Shown: positions 38,165 through 47,793 of the stretch, one piece after another | Layout of the letters: every line of letters begins with the position of its first letter | Position numbering within the stretch: the first letter of the stretch is position 1 | NCBI RefSeq assembly: GCF_017163755.1 | Contig: NZ_JAFIWC010000004.1 | Coordinates: 146,432 to 210,431 of the forward strand | Length of the DNA stretch: 64,000 bases | Direction: 5' to 3' | DNA from: Xanthomonas sp. | GTDB taxonomy: Bacteria; Pseudomonadota; Gammaproteobacteria; Xanthomonadales; Xanthomonadaceae | The notes under the pieces: model-generated | Told to the model about the DNA's origin: nothing | Database searches by the model: none | Seen by the model: only the letters and a program-made list of their open reading frames with translations | Translations under genes and position numbers: made by a program

Positions 38165-39166
38165 CTGTCTGGGCCGGCGTCGTTCCGGAAGTTGCCGCCG
38201 GCACGGGCGGCGCCAATCCGGGCCGGGCGATCGCGCGGCGGCATCGACGCCGTTCCACCACCACGGGAGCGGAGTGATACCGGTGCGTCGGCAACCCGAA
38301 TCGCGAACGGCGTACGGCGAGGTTTCGGTCCTGAGCAGATCGCGGCACGACGACGCGGCAGCGCCGCCGTCCGGAGCCGGCACCATCTTGCTCAGACACA
38401 CGACGTATCGTGCGCGCATAGCGGCATGCACTGCAGTCTGCGCTCGCCCGGTCCGGCTCGGCAGATCCGCGGCACGACGACGCGGCGCCCGCCGCCGTCT
38501 GGAGCCGGCACCATGCTCAGGCAAACGTGTCGATGCGGGCGGCGCGGCGTGCGCTGCGCCCTGCCTCGCCCGGGTCCGGCGCGGCGCGACCCTCGCGCTG
38601 GCGATGCGGCGGCACACAGGCCATGTGAGGCGCGCGTCGCGCCATTAGGCGCCACGCACCTCGCGCGGCCTGTCGGCGGACAGCCCGCTACTCGCAAAGC
38701 CGCATTGCAGGGCCGGGTCGCGGTGGCGGATCCCCATCGATGCCACCAGCATCTGGGCGCCTTGCACATCTGCCGATGGACGTGTCGCTGCCGGGGATGA
38801 GCGGCCCGCAGGCAGGCTCGCACCGACCCGCGTCCACCGGTCTGTCAACCCGTCCCGATCCGGAGCAAGTGCCCAGGTGTGCGACACGTGCAGCGAGCCG
38901 GATCGTGCCTGCGCCGATATCGACGAGGACATCTTCAAGCCACCTGCATTCCACGGCCCTCGATCAACGACCTCGGACCGACGTTGCAGCCGGCGACGCT
39001 GCGGCTACGCCGCCGGACGCGGCGATGGCGGCAATGGCGATGGCACTGGCGATGGCACCACTGCGCATCGCCGCTTTCCCGCGCCCGTCGGGCTCGCCGT
39101 GCAGGCGTGGGGCGCGGCACGCAGGAGGAGCCGCGGAGCGTATCGTGGCACCCGTCAGGCGCCCAA
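38165..39166. other. About 1 kb without a credible gene
   Basis: Open frames here are short, arginine- and alanine-rich in every frame, and lack family motifs or good ribosome sites. They look like chance frames in very GC-rich DNA. The only structure noted is the imperfect tandem duplication at 38336-38580. A small RNA cannot be excluded. Confidence 0.6.
38336..38580. repeat. Two imperfect tandem copies of a ~120-bp unit
   Basis: Copy 1 (38336-38456) starts GCAGATCGCGGCACGACGAC, and copy 2 (38461-38580) starts GCAGATCCGCGGCACGACGA. Both then share GCCGCCGTC-GGAGCCGGCACCAT, a CTCAG segment, and an end CTCGCCCGG-TCCGG. The first 65 bp are most alike and the middle has diverged. Period is about 125 bp. 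No coding sense was found. Confidence 0.72.
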
Positions 39167-39207
39167 TAAAAAAGCTCCCTCCCCGCTGGGCACCGGGGAG
39201 AGAGCTT
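39167..39207 (-). terminator. Rho-independent terminator of the histone-like gene
   Basis: On the minus strand AAGCTCTCTCCCCGG pairs with CGGGGAGGGAGCTT around a short loop and is followed by TTTTTTATT. It lies 24 bp past the stop. Confidence 0.92.
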
Positions 39208-39230
39208 AGGTACGGCTAATCGGAATGGAA

Positions 39231-39674
39231 TTAGATCAGCGGCGCGGGCGTTGCCGGCAGTGCAACCGGAGCGGCCTTCTTCTTGCGAGCAGCCGGCTTC
39301 TTCTTAGCCACAGCCTTCTTTGCCGTCGCCTTCTTCGCAGCCGGCTTCTTGGCAGCGGACTTCTTCACTGCCTTCTTCGCGGTCGCCTTCTTGGCGGTCT
39401 TCTTGCCGGCGGACTTCTTCACCGCCTTCTTCGCGGTGGCCTTCTTGGCGGTCTTCTTGGCCGCGGTCTTCTTGGTGGCGGACTTCTTTACCGCCTTCTT
39501 CGCCGTTGCCTTCTTGGCGGTCTTCTTCACCGCCTTCTTGGCGGCCGACTTCTTGGCTACCTTCTTGACCGCCTTCTTCGCGGAGGCCTTCTTGGCTACC
39601 GACTTCTTGGCGGCAGACTTCTTGACCGCTTTCTTAGCGGCCGGCTTTTTCTTCGCAGCTTTTTTCGTGGCCAT
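39231..39674 (-). CDS. Histone H1-like, lysine/alanine repeat DNA-binding protein
   Basis: A 147-residue, very basic protein. After [15 protein letters not shown] it consists almost wholly of [15 protein letters not shown] repeats (a 13-14 residue supra-unit such as [13 protein letters not shown] recurring), resembling the C-terminal tail of eukaryotic H1 and bacterial AlgP/Hc1-like proteins. It ends in a neutral [13 protein letters not shown] tail. It should bind DNA non-specifically in the nucleoid. Repeat number is likely to vary between strains through slippage. It has its own predicted promoter about 290 bp upstream and a strong terminator, so it is a monocistron with a long leader. No globular domain is present. 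Confidence 0.92.
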   Translation of the reverse strand: MATKKAAKKKPAAKKAVKKSAAKKSVAKKASAKKAVKKVAKKSAAKKAVKKTAKKATAKKAVKKSATKKTAAKKTAKKATAKKAVKKSAGKKTAKKATAKKAVKKSAAKKPAAKKATAKKAVAKKKPAARKKKAAPVALPATPAPLI

Positions 39675-39790
39675 GGGATGGCTCCTCGTCAGTGAACTAT
39701 GGATTGAAAACGCCCAGTTGAAGCAAACCCGCGGCGATGGGCCGCCTGCAGGATCCGCCGACGCGTCGCGCGTGCCGGGTCGGATACAGA

Positions 39791-39820
39791 AACACCCGCA
39801 TCGAAGGCCGATACGGGTGC
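39791..39820 (-). promoter_or_regulatory. Leader hairpin upstream of the histone-like gene
   Basis: CACCCGTATCG and CGATGCGGGTG on the minus strand form an 11-bp stem with one mismatch, followed by TTTCTGTATCC. It lies within the predicted 5' leader, about 120 nt before the ATG, and could be an attenuator or the 3' end of a short RNA. Confidence 0.5.
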
Positions 39821-39964
39821 CATGCCAGGGGAGACGTTGCGTTTCTCGGAGGGAAGCGACACCTGATCCACCATCGTCGGGTTCCTGGCGGATGTCCAAG
39901 TTGTGCTTCGAGTTTCGATGTTGATCCGGCTCACTCTCTTTTCGCAGCAACGTCTGCTGGGCGA

Positions 39965-39993
39965 AACCTAATCACGCTTTTTTTTACTGTCAA
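39965..39993 (-). promoter_or_regulatory. Predicted promoter of the histone-like gene
   Basis: On the minus strand a perfect -35 TTGACA (plus 39988-39993) lies 17 bp from TAGGTT (plus 39965-39970), with an eight-A tract in the spacer. Predicted start is near 39958, giving a leader of roughly 285 nt. Confidence 0.6.
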
Positions 39994-40940
39994 CACTTCT
40001 GCGCACGATTTTTTTCCAAAGCCGCACGCGCCGACGCCGTTGCCGGTCCGGACAGGCGCGCCGAAACCGCCGCCGCGATGCCCGCAACACGCGCCGACAA
40101 ACATCGCTTCGAAAAAAAACAGCGGTAATTCCCGTGGTTTTTTGCAATCGCCCGAATACGAGCGCGCCATCGCGACCGGCGCGGACGCATCGCCACGGGC
40201 GCGACGAGCGCTTCGCCCAGCCTGTCCGCAAGCTGAAAAAAACTTTGCATGCGTTGCGCGCTTCTGGCGTCGCACAAGAGCAAATGCGCAAAACTGCGCA
40301 AACTTTTTCGCCGCTGTCGGCGCCGAACGCCGCGCATGCAAGCGCCGGATCGGCATCGGCGCGGGTGCGATCGCGTCGCCGCGACGCATCGCATGGCGTC
40401 CGCTGCACGCTCACGCTGGCGTCATCTCGGCGTTCGTCGTGCGCATGCGCATCGACCGGCGAAGGCGAGATGCGGCGGCTCGGCGGCGGCGCATCGCCCG
40501 CCGTCGACGACAGCAACGCAGCAAGCGCGTCGAGCGCGGCCGCGCGGCGGCAGCGCGCGAGCGAGGCGCGGTCGCGGCACCGCCGACGCATCGCCATGGC
40601 ATCGCGCGGCGCGGCGGTCGGCGCCGCAAAGCCGAGCGAGCGGTGCGTACGCGCGCCTGCCGGACAAAAAACGGCATCCGGTAAGCGGCAAAAAATTGAC
40701 GGTGCCGCCGGCACGTCCGCTGCCGGCGCTGCGGTCCGCCGCTCGCGTCACCGCCGCAGGCTGCCGCACGCCGCGGTCCGCACACGCCCGCATGCCGCTG
40801 GCGCGCTGCCGCGCGCATCGAGACGCGCCGATGGCCATCGTCTCCACACGGCGTTGACGCATCCCGGGCGAGCGGACCGCGAACGCGCCGTCGCAGCGCA
40901 CCGGCGCGCGCACCGCGGACGCGCCGGCACGCATGCGGGG
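39994..40940. other. Gene-free region studded with A- and T-tracts
   Basis: Frames in all directions are arginine-rich and unrelated to known families. Runs of six to eight A or T interrupt extremely GC-rich DNA at about 40009, 40112, 40138, 40235 and 40665, and shorter runs occur between. No RNA gene was recognised. Such tracts bend DNA and attract nucleoid proteins. Confidence 0.55.
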
Positions 40941-40974
40941 CCCAAAACGAAAACCGGCCGCATGAGCGGCCGGT
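40941..40974 (-). terminator. Rho-independent terminator of gcvT-gcvH
   Basis: ACCGGCCGC pairs perfectly with GCGGCCGGT around a 4-nt loop (plus 40953-40974). On the minus strand TTTTCGTTTTG follows. It lies 26 bp past the gcvH stop. Confidence 0.9.
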
Positions 40975-41000
40975 CGGGTGATCGATGCGGGAGCGGCGGC

Positions 41001-41396
41001 TCAGTGGCCGTCTTCCTCGAGCAGCTCGGCGTAGTCGTCCGGCGCCAGCAGTTCGTTCAACTGCTCCGGGTCGTCGACTTCCAGCACGAAGATCCAGCCC
41101 TCGCCGTACGCGTCCTCGTTGATCGTTTCCGGCTTGTCGCTCAGCGCGGTGTTGACCTCGACCACCGTGCCGGTGAGCGGGCTGTACACGTCGGACGCGG
41201 CCTTGACCGACTCGACCACGGCTGCGCCGTTGCCGGCCTCGACGTGGTCGCCGACGTTGGGCAGCTCGACATAGACCAGGTCGCCGAGCAGGCCCTGGGC
41301 ATGATCGGAAATGCCGACGGTGACGCGACCGTTGCCTTCGACGCGCGCCCATTCATGGGACTTGAGGAATTTGAGGTCGCCAGGGATCTCGCTCAT
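41001..41396 (-). CDS. gcvH: Glycine cleavage system H protein
   Basis: A 131-residue lipoyl carrier. The lipoylation site is the Lys in [17 protein letters not shown], the canonical ESVKA context. The N terminus [15 protein letters not shown] and [19 protein letters not shown] match the family throughout. It shuttles the aminomethyl group between the P, T and L proteins in the cytoplasm. It lies 91 bp downstream of gcvT on the same strand and ahead of a terminator, so the two are co-transcribed. gcvP is not in the window. Confidence 0.97.
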   Translation of the reverse strand: MSEIPGDLKFLKSHEWARVEGNGRVTVGISDHAQGLLGDLVYVELPNVGDHVEAGNGAAVVESVKAASDVYSPLTGTVVEVNTALSDKPETINEDAYGEGWIFVLEVDDPEQLNELLAPDDYAELLEEDGH

Positions 41397-41487
41397 GGGG
41401 CTGCTCCGGGAAAAGACGATGGTCGGGGACGGGTGGCTAGTGTAGCGAACACGATGCGCAAGGAAGAAGCCATGCGTCGCCGCCGGC

Positions 41488-42594
<1,107 letters not shown>

Positions 42595-42660
42595 GGCGCA
42601 GGTCCGTCGGTAAAGTCCCCCATTATCGCCGCCTGTGCAGGGGGGCGGAATGGGAGGCGG

Positions 42661-42730
42661 ACTCGGGACTCGGGACTCGGGACTCGGGACTCGGGACTCG
42701 GGACTCGGGACTCGGGACTCGGGACTCGGG
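42661..42730. repeat. Ten tandem copies of the 7-bp unit ACTCGGG
   Basis: Ten perfect head-to-tail copies lie upstream of gcvT. The complementary unit CCCGAGT recurs in inverted orientation at 42936-42977 on the far side of a REP palindrome. Confidence 0.95.
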
Positions 42731-42838
42731 ACGGCAGGATGCTGCCCCGGGCTAGATCGCTGTCAAGCGATTTGATGAAAAAAGTGCCGATTTTTTGAAG
42801 AAAAAACGGCTCTTCCCGCTTCAGCCCAACCGCTTTTC

Positions 42839-42902
42839 TGTAGGAGGGGCTTCAGCCCCAACGCTCTACCGGTAAGGCGTCGGGGCTGAAGCCCCTCCTA
42901 CA
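42839..42902. repeat. REP-type inverted repeat (TGTAGGAGGGGCTTCAGCC family)
   Basis: TGTAGGAGGGGCTTCAGCCC at the left and GGGCTGAAGCCCCTCCTACA at the right form 26-bp arms with a single mismatch around a 12-bp loop. It lies between gcvT and nfeD and can fold into a very stable stem. Confidence 0.93.
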
Positions 42903-42935
42903 AAAAAGCGCGAATGCAGCGAACTCGCGATCATC

Positions 42936-42977
42936 CCCGAGTCCCCGAGTCCCCGGTCCCGAGTCCCGAGTCCCGGC
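42936..42977. repeat. CCCGAGT repeat tract, inverted relative to 42661-42730
   Basis: About five copies of CCCGAGT, some with an extra C, end 5 bp before the nfeD stop. Together with the tract at 42661 they can pair across the intervening REP. Confidence 0.88.
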
Positions 42978-42982
42978 CTCAC

Positions 42983-43414
42983 TCACGCCCGCTCCACCTG
43001 CAAGGTCATGCCGTCGACGCCGACGATGCGCACCGCGGTGCCGGCCGGCAAGTCGTCGCCGCCGACCACCCAGAACGCGTCGTCCACCTTGGCGCGCCCG
43101 CGGCCGGACTGGATCGGCTGGTCCAGCAGCACCACCCGGCCGATCAGTTGCTCGGCGCGGCGGTTGAGCAGCGGCCGGTCGCTGACCCGGTCGCGGCCGC
43201 GGAACCAGGTGCGGTACACCTGGATCGCGACGAAGCTCAGCACCACGAAGGCGCCGATCTGCCACAGCAGCGGAATGCCCGGCACGGCCAGCACGCCGAC
43301 GAACACCGCCGCGGCGGCGAAGCCCATCCACAGCATGAATGCGCCCGGCGCCATCGCCTCGGCGGCGAACAGGAGCAGGGTCAGCGCGCCCCAGACCACC
43401 ACCTCCGTGCGCAT
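42983..43414 (-). CDS. NfeD-like membrane protein
   Basis: A 143-residue protein. Two or three hydrophobic helices (about residues 5-22, 27-48 and 50-68) are followed by a soluble OB-fold domain with LIGRVVLLDQPIQSGRGRAKVDDAFW and GTAVRIVGVDGMTLQVE, the NfeD C-terminal signature. NfeD short forms pair with SPFH/stomatin proteins in the membrane. The gene begins 3 bp after the SPFH gene stop, the standard operon arrangement. The likely role is membrane microdomain organisation or quality control; no enzyme activity is expected because the long protease domain is absent. Confidence 0.92.
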   Translation of the reverse strand: MRTEVVVWGALTLLLFAAEAMAPGAFMLWMGFAAAAVFVGVLAVPGIPLLWQIGAFVVLSFVAIQVYRTWFRGRDRVSDRPLLNRRAEQLIGRVVLLDQPIQSGRGRAKVDDAFWVVGGDDLPAGTAVRIVGVDGMTLQVERA

Positions 43415-43417
43415 GGC

Positions 43418-44380
43418 TCAGACTCCGTTGCGCGGCGCGCGCGGCACCGGCGGCGGCGCGGACTGCTGCTTGCCCAGGGCCTCGCGCGCCAGCTCGGCGA
43501 TGCCGGCGATCGACCCGATGATGCCGCTGGACTCCATCGGCATCAGCACGAACTTCTGGTTCGGCGCGGTCGCCAGTTCCTTGAACGCCTCCACGTACTT
43601 CTGCGCGATGAAGTAGTTGATCGCCTGCACGTCGCCTTCGGCGATGGCCCTGGACACCATCGCGGTCGCCTTGGCTTCGGCCTCGGCCAGGCGCTCGCGC
43701 GCCTCGGCGTCGCGGAACGCGGCCTCCTTGCGGCCCTCGGCCTCGAGCACCGCCGCCTGCTTCTCGCCTTCGGCGCGCAGGATCTCCGACTGCCGCGAGC
43801 CCTCCGCCTCGAGGATCTGCGCGCGCTTCTCGCGCTCGGCCTTCATCTGCCGCGCCATCGAATCGATCAGGTCGCGCGGCGGCTGGATGTCGCGGATCTC
43901 GATGCGGGTGACCTTGATCCCCCACGGATTGGTCGCATGGTCGACCACGCTGAGCAGCTGCGCGTTGATGGTCTCGCGCTGGCTCAGCGACTCGTCCAGG
44001 TCCATCGAGCCGATCACGGTACGGATGTTGGTCTGCACCAGCGCGATCGTGGCGATCTCCAGGTTCGACACCTCGTAGGCGGCCTTGGCCGCGTCCAGCA
44101 CCTGGAAGAACACCACCCCGTCCACGCGCACCACCGCGTTGTCCTTGGTGATGACGTCCTGGCTGGGCACGTCCAGCACCTGCTCCATCATGTTGACCTT
44201 GCGCCCCACCCCGTAGACCACCGGGATCAGGAAATGCAGGCCGGGCGACAGGGTGTGGGTATAGCGGCCGAAGCGCTCCACCGTCCACTGGAACCCCTGC
44301 GGCACCATGCGCACGGTCTTGAACAGCACGATCACGCCGAAGATCAGGATCACCACGGCAAGAATGAAGGTGGAAGGCAT
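43418..44380 (-). CDS. SPFH/Band 7 (stomatin, QmcA-like) protein
   Basis: A 320-residue protein. An N-terminal hydrophobic segment (TFILAVVILIFGVIVLF) anchors it, followed by the Band 7 domain: VRMVPQGFQWTVERFGRYTHTLSPGLHFLIPVVYGVG and DVPSQDVITKDNAVVRVDGVVFFQV. A long alanine/glutamate-rich coiled coil (EAEGSRQSEILRAEGEKQAA and repeats, about 190-245) drives oligomerisation. The C terminus is proline-rich. It is the typical partner of the downstream NfeD protein and is likely to form membrane microdomain scaffolds. Confidence 0.95.
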   Translation of the reverse strand: MPSTFILAVVILIFGVIVLFKTVRMVPQGFQWTVERFGRYTHTLSPGLHFLIPVVYGVGRKVNMMEQVLDVPSQDVITKDNAVVRVDGVVFFQVLDAAKAAYEVSNLEIATIALVQTNIRTVIGSMDLDESLSQRETINAQLLSVVDHATNPWGIKVTRIEIRDIQPPRDLIDSMARQMKAEREKRAQILEAEGSRQSEILRAEGEKQAAVLEAEGRKEAAFRDAEARERLAEAEAKATAMVSRAIAEGDVQAINYFIAQKYVEAFKELATAPNQKFVLMPMESSGIIGSIAGIAELAREALGKQQSAPPPVPRAPRNGV

Positions 44381-44859
44381 CAGGCGCTCCGTTACCCAGA
44401 TAGTCGAGCAAGCAGTATAGCCATGGCCTGCGCGCCAGCGGCCGCGCGCCCGGCGGCGAGCCGGACGGCCGAGCGCCGGCGGCGAAGCGAACGAAAAGCG
44501 ACCCGGCTGCCGGCCAGCGCTTCTGCCGATCTAAGCCAAGCAGTGCATCGCCACGCATGCGCGGGCACCGCACGTGCCGCCGCGCCCGCCGTCGGGCGCC
44601 TTCGCGAGCGGTGCCTGCGGACAGCGGTCGCGGCACGCGCGGCCGGCTGTCGGTGCACGGGTGGCGGTGACCAGGACGTGGTCGAGCACGCTGGCGGCCT
44701 CGGCGTATGCGGCGGTCGCGCTCGGCGGACGCGAGCGTGCGGCGGCCAGGGCGCGCCGATACATATATATAGATAGAAGGAAGCGCTCGCCAGACCGCGC
44801 GGCATGCGATGGCGTCGCTGGCTGCGCGACGTCCACGCCGCGACCGCAACGCGGCCGGG
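44381..44859. other. 479-bp gap without a credible gene
   Basis: Mostly very GC-rich sequence with arginine-rich chance frames. One sharp A/T island (ATACATATATATAGATAG, about 44760-44777) resembles promoter -10 material, but no matching gene start was found. Confidence 0.5.
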
Positions 44860-45183
44860 TCAGCCCTGGCGCGGGGCGAACATGATCACCGCCATGCCCA
44901 GCAGGCACAGCGCCGCGCCGAGCAGGTCCCAGCGCGTCGGCCGGATCGACTGCACCGCCCACAGCCATGCCAGCGCGACGGCGACATAGACCCCGCCGTA
45001 CGCGGCGTAGACGCGGCCGCTGGCGGCCGGATGCAGGGTCAGCAGCCACACGAACAGGGCCAGGCTGGCCGCGGCCGGCAGCAGCAGCCAGGCGCTGCGC
45101 TGCTCGCGCAGCCACAGGTACGGCAGATAGCAGCCGGCGATCTCGGCCAGCGCGGTCAACACGAACAGCAGCAGCGTCTTCAC
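44860..45183 (-). CDS. YnfA/UPF0060 family membrane protein
   Basis: A 107-residue protein with four helices. [23 protein letters not shown] is the family signature (E and Y in helix 1), and [21 protein letters not shown] and [22 protein letters not shown] follow. The family resembles small multidrug resistance exporters, but substrates are not established. The GTG start at 45183 overlaps the mazG stop in GTGA, so it is translationally coupled to mazG. Confidence 0.93.
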   Translation of the reverse strand: MKTLLLFVLTALAEIAGCYLPYLWLREQRSAWLLLPAAASLALFVWLLTLHPAASGRVYAAYGGVYVAVALAWLWAVQSIRPTRWDLLGAALCLLGMAVIMFAPRQG

Positions 45184-45998
45184 TGCGCGCCGCGTTCCTG
45201 GCGCTTGACCTGCTGCCAGTAGTCCTCCTGCCGCTCCAGCGACAGGTCCTGCAGCGGCACGCCGTCGCGCTGCGCCAGCTGCTCCATCGCACGGAAGCGG
45301 CGCTCGAACTTCAGGTTGGCATGGCGCAGCGCGGCGCCGACGTCGACCTGCGCGTGCCGGGCCAGGTTGGCGCAGACGAACAGCACGTCGCCGATCTCGT
45401 CCTGCAGCCGCGCCTGGTTGTCCTGCACCGCACCATGCGCGAACTCCGCGCGCAGTTCCTGCAGTTCTTCCTGCAGCTTGTCCAGCACCGGGCCGGGATG
45501 CGGCCAGTCGAATCCCACCCGCGCCGCGCGCGACTGCAGCTTCACCGCGCGCTGCCATTCCGGCAGCCCGCGCGAGATCCCGGCCAGGGCCGACGCGTCG
45601 GTGTCGCCGGCGGCCTCGCGCTCGCCGCGCTTGATCTCCTCCCACTTCAGGGTCTGCTGCGCGGCGTCGTCCACCTGGCTGTCGCCGAACACGTGCGGAT
45701 GCCGGCGCACCATCTTGTCGCAGATCGCCGCGACCACGTCGCCGAAATCGAACGCGCCCTGCTCGCGCGCCATCTGCGCATGGAACACCACCTGCAGCAG
45801 CAGGTCGCCCAGTTCGCCCTTCAGGTCGGCCAGGTCGTTGCGGTCGATCGCGTCGGCCACCTCGTAGGCCTCCTCGATCGTATAGGGCGCGATGCTGGCG
45901 AAATCCTGTTCGATGTCCCAGGGACAGCCGCGCTCGCGGTCGCGCAGGCGCGCCATGATGTCGAGCAGGGCCGGGAGGTCGTAGCGTGCTGCGGTCAC
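45180..45998 (-). CDS. mazG: Nucleoside triphosphate pyrophosphohydrolase
   Basis: A 272-residue cytoplasmic enzyme with two MazG domains. [27 protein letters not shown] begins the first, and [16 protein letters not shown] carries the metal-binding acids. The second has [17 protein letters not shown], with the same EIGD motif, and it is followed by [15 protein letters not shown]. It hydrolyses NTPs to NMPs and pyrophosphate, helping to clear aberrant nucleotides. The GTG start at 45998 gives the standard N terminus. First gene of mazG-ynfA. Confidence 0.95.
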   Translation of the reverse strand: MTAARYDLPALLDIMARLRDRERGCPWDIEQDFASIAPYTIEEAYEVADAIDRNDLADLKGELGDLLLQVVFHAQMAREQGAFDFGDVVAAICDKMVRRHPHVFGDSQVDDAAQQTLKWEEIKRGEREAAGDTDASALAGISRGLPEWQRAVKLQSRAARVGFDWPHPGPVLDKLQEELQELRAEFAHGAVQDNQARLQDEIGDVLFVCANLARHAQVDVGAALRHANLKFERRFRAMEQLAQRDGVPLQDLSLERQEDYWQQVKRQERGAQ

Positions 45999-46367
45999 GT
46001 GGGGGTTTCCGATGCGACGGCCAAGGTGCCGCCTGACCGTTAGTGTGGCAGAGCCGCCGTGGCGGCGGCGCGCCGCGGCGCGGGCAGCGGGACACGGCGC
46101 CGGCGCCGAGCGCTGCCGCGCGGCGGACGGCGCAAACGCAACGTGACGCGGCGCTCGACGCTCACCGGCTGGTTGGAAGACCTGCGCCCAGCCAGGCGGC
46201 GTCAGTGCCCCTAACGAACGGACGCGGAACGGCAGCGTCCAGCGCCGGCGCCGCCTGCCGGCTGCGCAGCGGCGTCATTTCCGGCGTCGCGCGGCAGTGC
46301 GGCAGGAGGCATCGGCGCGCCCGCATCGACGGCGCGCCGACGCCAGGGCCTGCAAGGCCCTAGTGGT
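45999..46367. other. 369-bp gap without a credible gene
   Basis: Very GC-rich, with only chance frames and no family motif, terminator with a T run, or RNA fold that I could support. Confidence 0.45.
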
Positions 46368-47168
46368 TCAATCCAGCCATTGGCGCCACGGCAGCGCCGG
46401 GTCGCCCAGCGCGATGAAGTCGCCGTTGAGCAGCGAGTCGCGGCGGTTGTAGCGGAACGGCTTGCCGGTGCCGGCGGCCAGCAGCGCGCCGCCGGCCGAA
46501 TGCAGCACGCATTGCCCGGCCGCGGTGTCCCATTCGGAGGTCGGGCCGAAACGCGGATACACGTCCAGCTCGCCCTCGGCGATGCGGCAGAACTTCAGCG
46601 ACGAGCCCTGCGCGACCACCTCGGTGTCGCCCATCCGCGCAAGCAGCGCGTCGGTGCGCGGATCGCGGTGCGAGCGGCTGGCGGCCACCCGCAACGGCGT
46701 GGCGGCGGGCCGCCGCGTGCTCAATGCACTGTCGCGGAACCCATCGCGGCGGTACGCCTGCTCGCCGCGCACCGCATGCCACAGGCGCCCGTCGGCCGGC
46801 GCCTGGACCACGCCGAGCACCGGCGCACCCTGGTGGATCAGCGCGATGTTGACGCTGAACTCGCCGTTGCGCTTGACGAACTCGCGGGTGCCGTCGAGCG
46901 GGTCCACCAGCCAGTAGCTGGTCCAGTGCTGGCGGGTGTCCCACGCGATCGCCGCCGATTCCTCGGACAGCACCGGCAGGTCGGGGGTCAATCGCTCCAG
47001 GCCTTCGACGATGATCCGGTGCGCGGCCAGGTCGGCCTCGGTCAGCGGGCTGGCATCGGCCTTGTGCTCGACGTCGAAGCTGGTGCGGTACACCGCCATG
47101 ATGGCGGCGGCGGCGTCGATGGCGATGGCGATTACGGTTTCACGCAGGTCTGCGGTGATGCGGATCAT
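46368..47168 (-). CDS. cysQ: 3'(2'),5'-bisphosphate nucleotidase
   Basis: A 266-residue inositol-monophosphatase-fold enzyme that degrades 3'-phosphoadenosine 5'-phosphate, a by-product of sulfate assimilation. Metal sites are LPVLSEES, WLVDPLDGTREFVKRNGEFSVNIALI and SEWDTAAGQCVL, all intact. GSSLKFCRIAEGELDVYPRFGPT is the CysQ-specific segment. ATG 47168 overlaps the stop of the upstream NUDIX gene (ATGA), so translation is coupled. The enzyme is usually associated with the inner face of the membrane. Confidence 0.95.
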   Translation of the reverse strand: MIRITADLRETVIAIAIDAAAAIMAVYRTSFDVEHKADASPLTEADLAAHRIIVEGLERLTPDLPVLSEESAAIAWDTRQHWTSYWLVDPLDGTREFVKRNGEFSVNIALIHQGAPVLGVVQAPADGRLWHAVRGEQAYRRDGFRDSALSTRRPAATPLRVAASRSHRDPRTDALLARMGDTEVVAQGSSLKFCRIAEGELDVYPRFGPTSEWDTAAGQCVLHSAGGALLAAGTGKPFRYNRRDSLLNGDFIALGDPALPWRQWLD

Positions 47169-47719
47169 CCGGCGCGACCCAACCACTCGCGGGCGATGAA
47201 CAGCGCCGCCAGCGAACGTCCTTCGGAAAAATCATCGCGCAACATCAATTGATCCAGTTCAGCCAGTTTCCAGGGCACGACTTCAAGTTCCTCCGGCTCG
47301 TCGCCGGGCAGTTTTTCGGGATAGAGATCTCGCGCCAGCACCAGCCACGATTGGTGGCTCATGTAGGTGGGCGCCAGGGTCATCGCACGCAGCACGTCCA
47401 GCCGCCGCGCGCCATAGCCGGCCTCTTCCTTGAGTTCGCGGTCGGCCGCCTGCTGCGGCGACTCGCCCGCGTCGATGCGGCCCTTGACCAGGCCCAGCTC
47501 GTAGCGGTGCACGCCGGCGGCATACTCGCGCACCAGCAGCACGGTCTGCGCGTCCAGCATCGGCACCACCACCACCGCGCCGTGGCCGGGCGCCTTGAGC
47601 CGGTGGAACACGCGGCGTTCGCCGTTGCTGAACTCCAGGTCCAGCTCCTCCATGTTGCGGCCGGACGCGCTTTCGCTGCGCTCGCGCCGGGCATGGATGA
47701 TCGGCAGGCGCCGCGTCAC
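47165..47719 (-). CDS. nudE: ADP compounds hydrolase NudE
   Basis: A 184-residue NUDIX hydrolase. The box reads GRIDAGESPQQAADRELKEEAGYG, matching GX5EX7REUXEEXGU. ELDLEFSNGERRVFHRL and LAPTYMSHQSWLVLARDLYPEKLPGDEPE are close to E. coli NudE, including length. It cleaves ADP-ribose, NADH and related dinucleotides. The GTG at 47719 is proposed as start because GGGG lies at correct spacing; a longer frame to 47818 has no homology. The gene pairs with cysQ, as in many gammaproteobacteria. Confidence 0.92.
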   Translation of the reverse strand: MTRRLPIIHARRERSESASGRNMEELDLEFSNGERRVFHRLKAPGHGAVVVVPMLDAQTVLLVREYAAGVHRYELGLVKGRIDAGESPQQAADRELKEEAGYGARRLDVLRAMTLAPTYMSHQSWLVLARDLYPEKLPGDEPEELEVVPWKLAELDQLMLRDDFSEGRSLAALFIAREWLGRAG

Positions 47720-47793
47720 GCGCACACCCCGCCACGCCGCGGAGCGCGGGCCGATAGAATGTGCGGAGCGAGGGACGTGTTCATGAGCGCGAA

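Noticed and set aside
38740..39219. Short plus-strand frames in the 38-39 kb gap
   Set aside because: Low-complexity translations, mutually overlapping, and they run into the terminator of the histone-like gene.
39283..39924. A 213-codon plus-strand frame rich in Phe and Ala
   Set aside because: It is the antisense of the lysine-repeat histone-like gene, so its apparent hydrophobic repeats are an artefact.
39737..40684. Arginine-rich plus-strand frame between the histone-like gene and gcvH
   Set aside because: No ribosome site, no family motif, and equally open frames on the other strand.
42595..42660. Glycine riboswitch before gcvT
   Set aside because: The leader before the repeats is too short and lacks the aptamer core.
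42661..42730. CRISPR-like array
   Set aside because: The 7-bp units are head to tail with no spacers.
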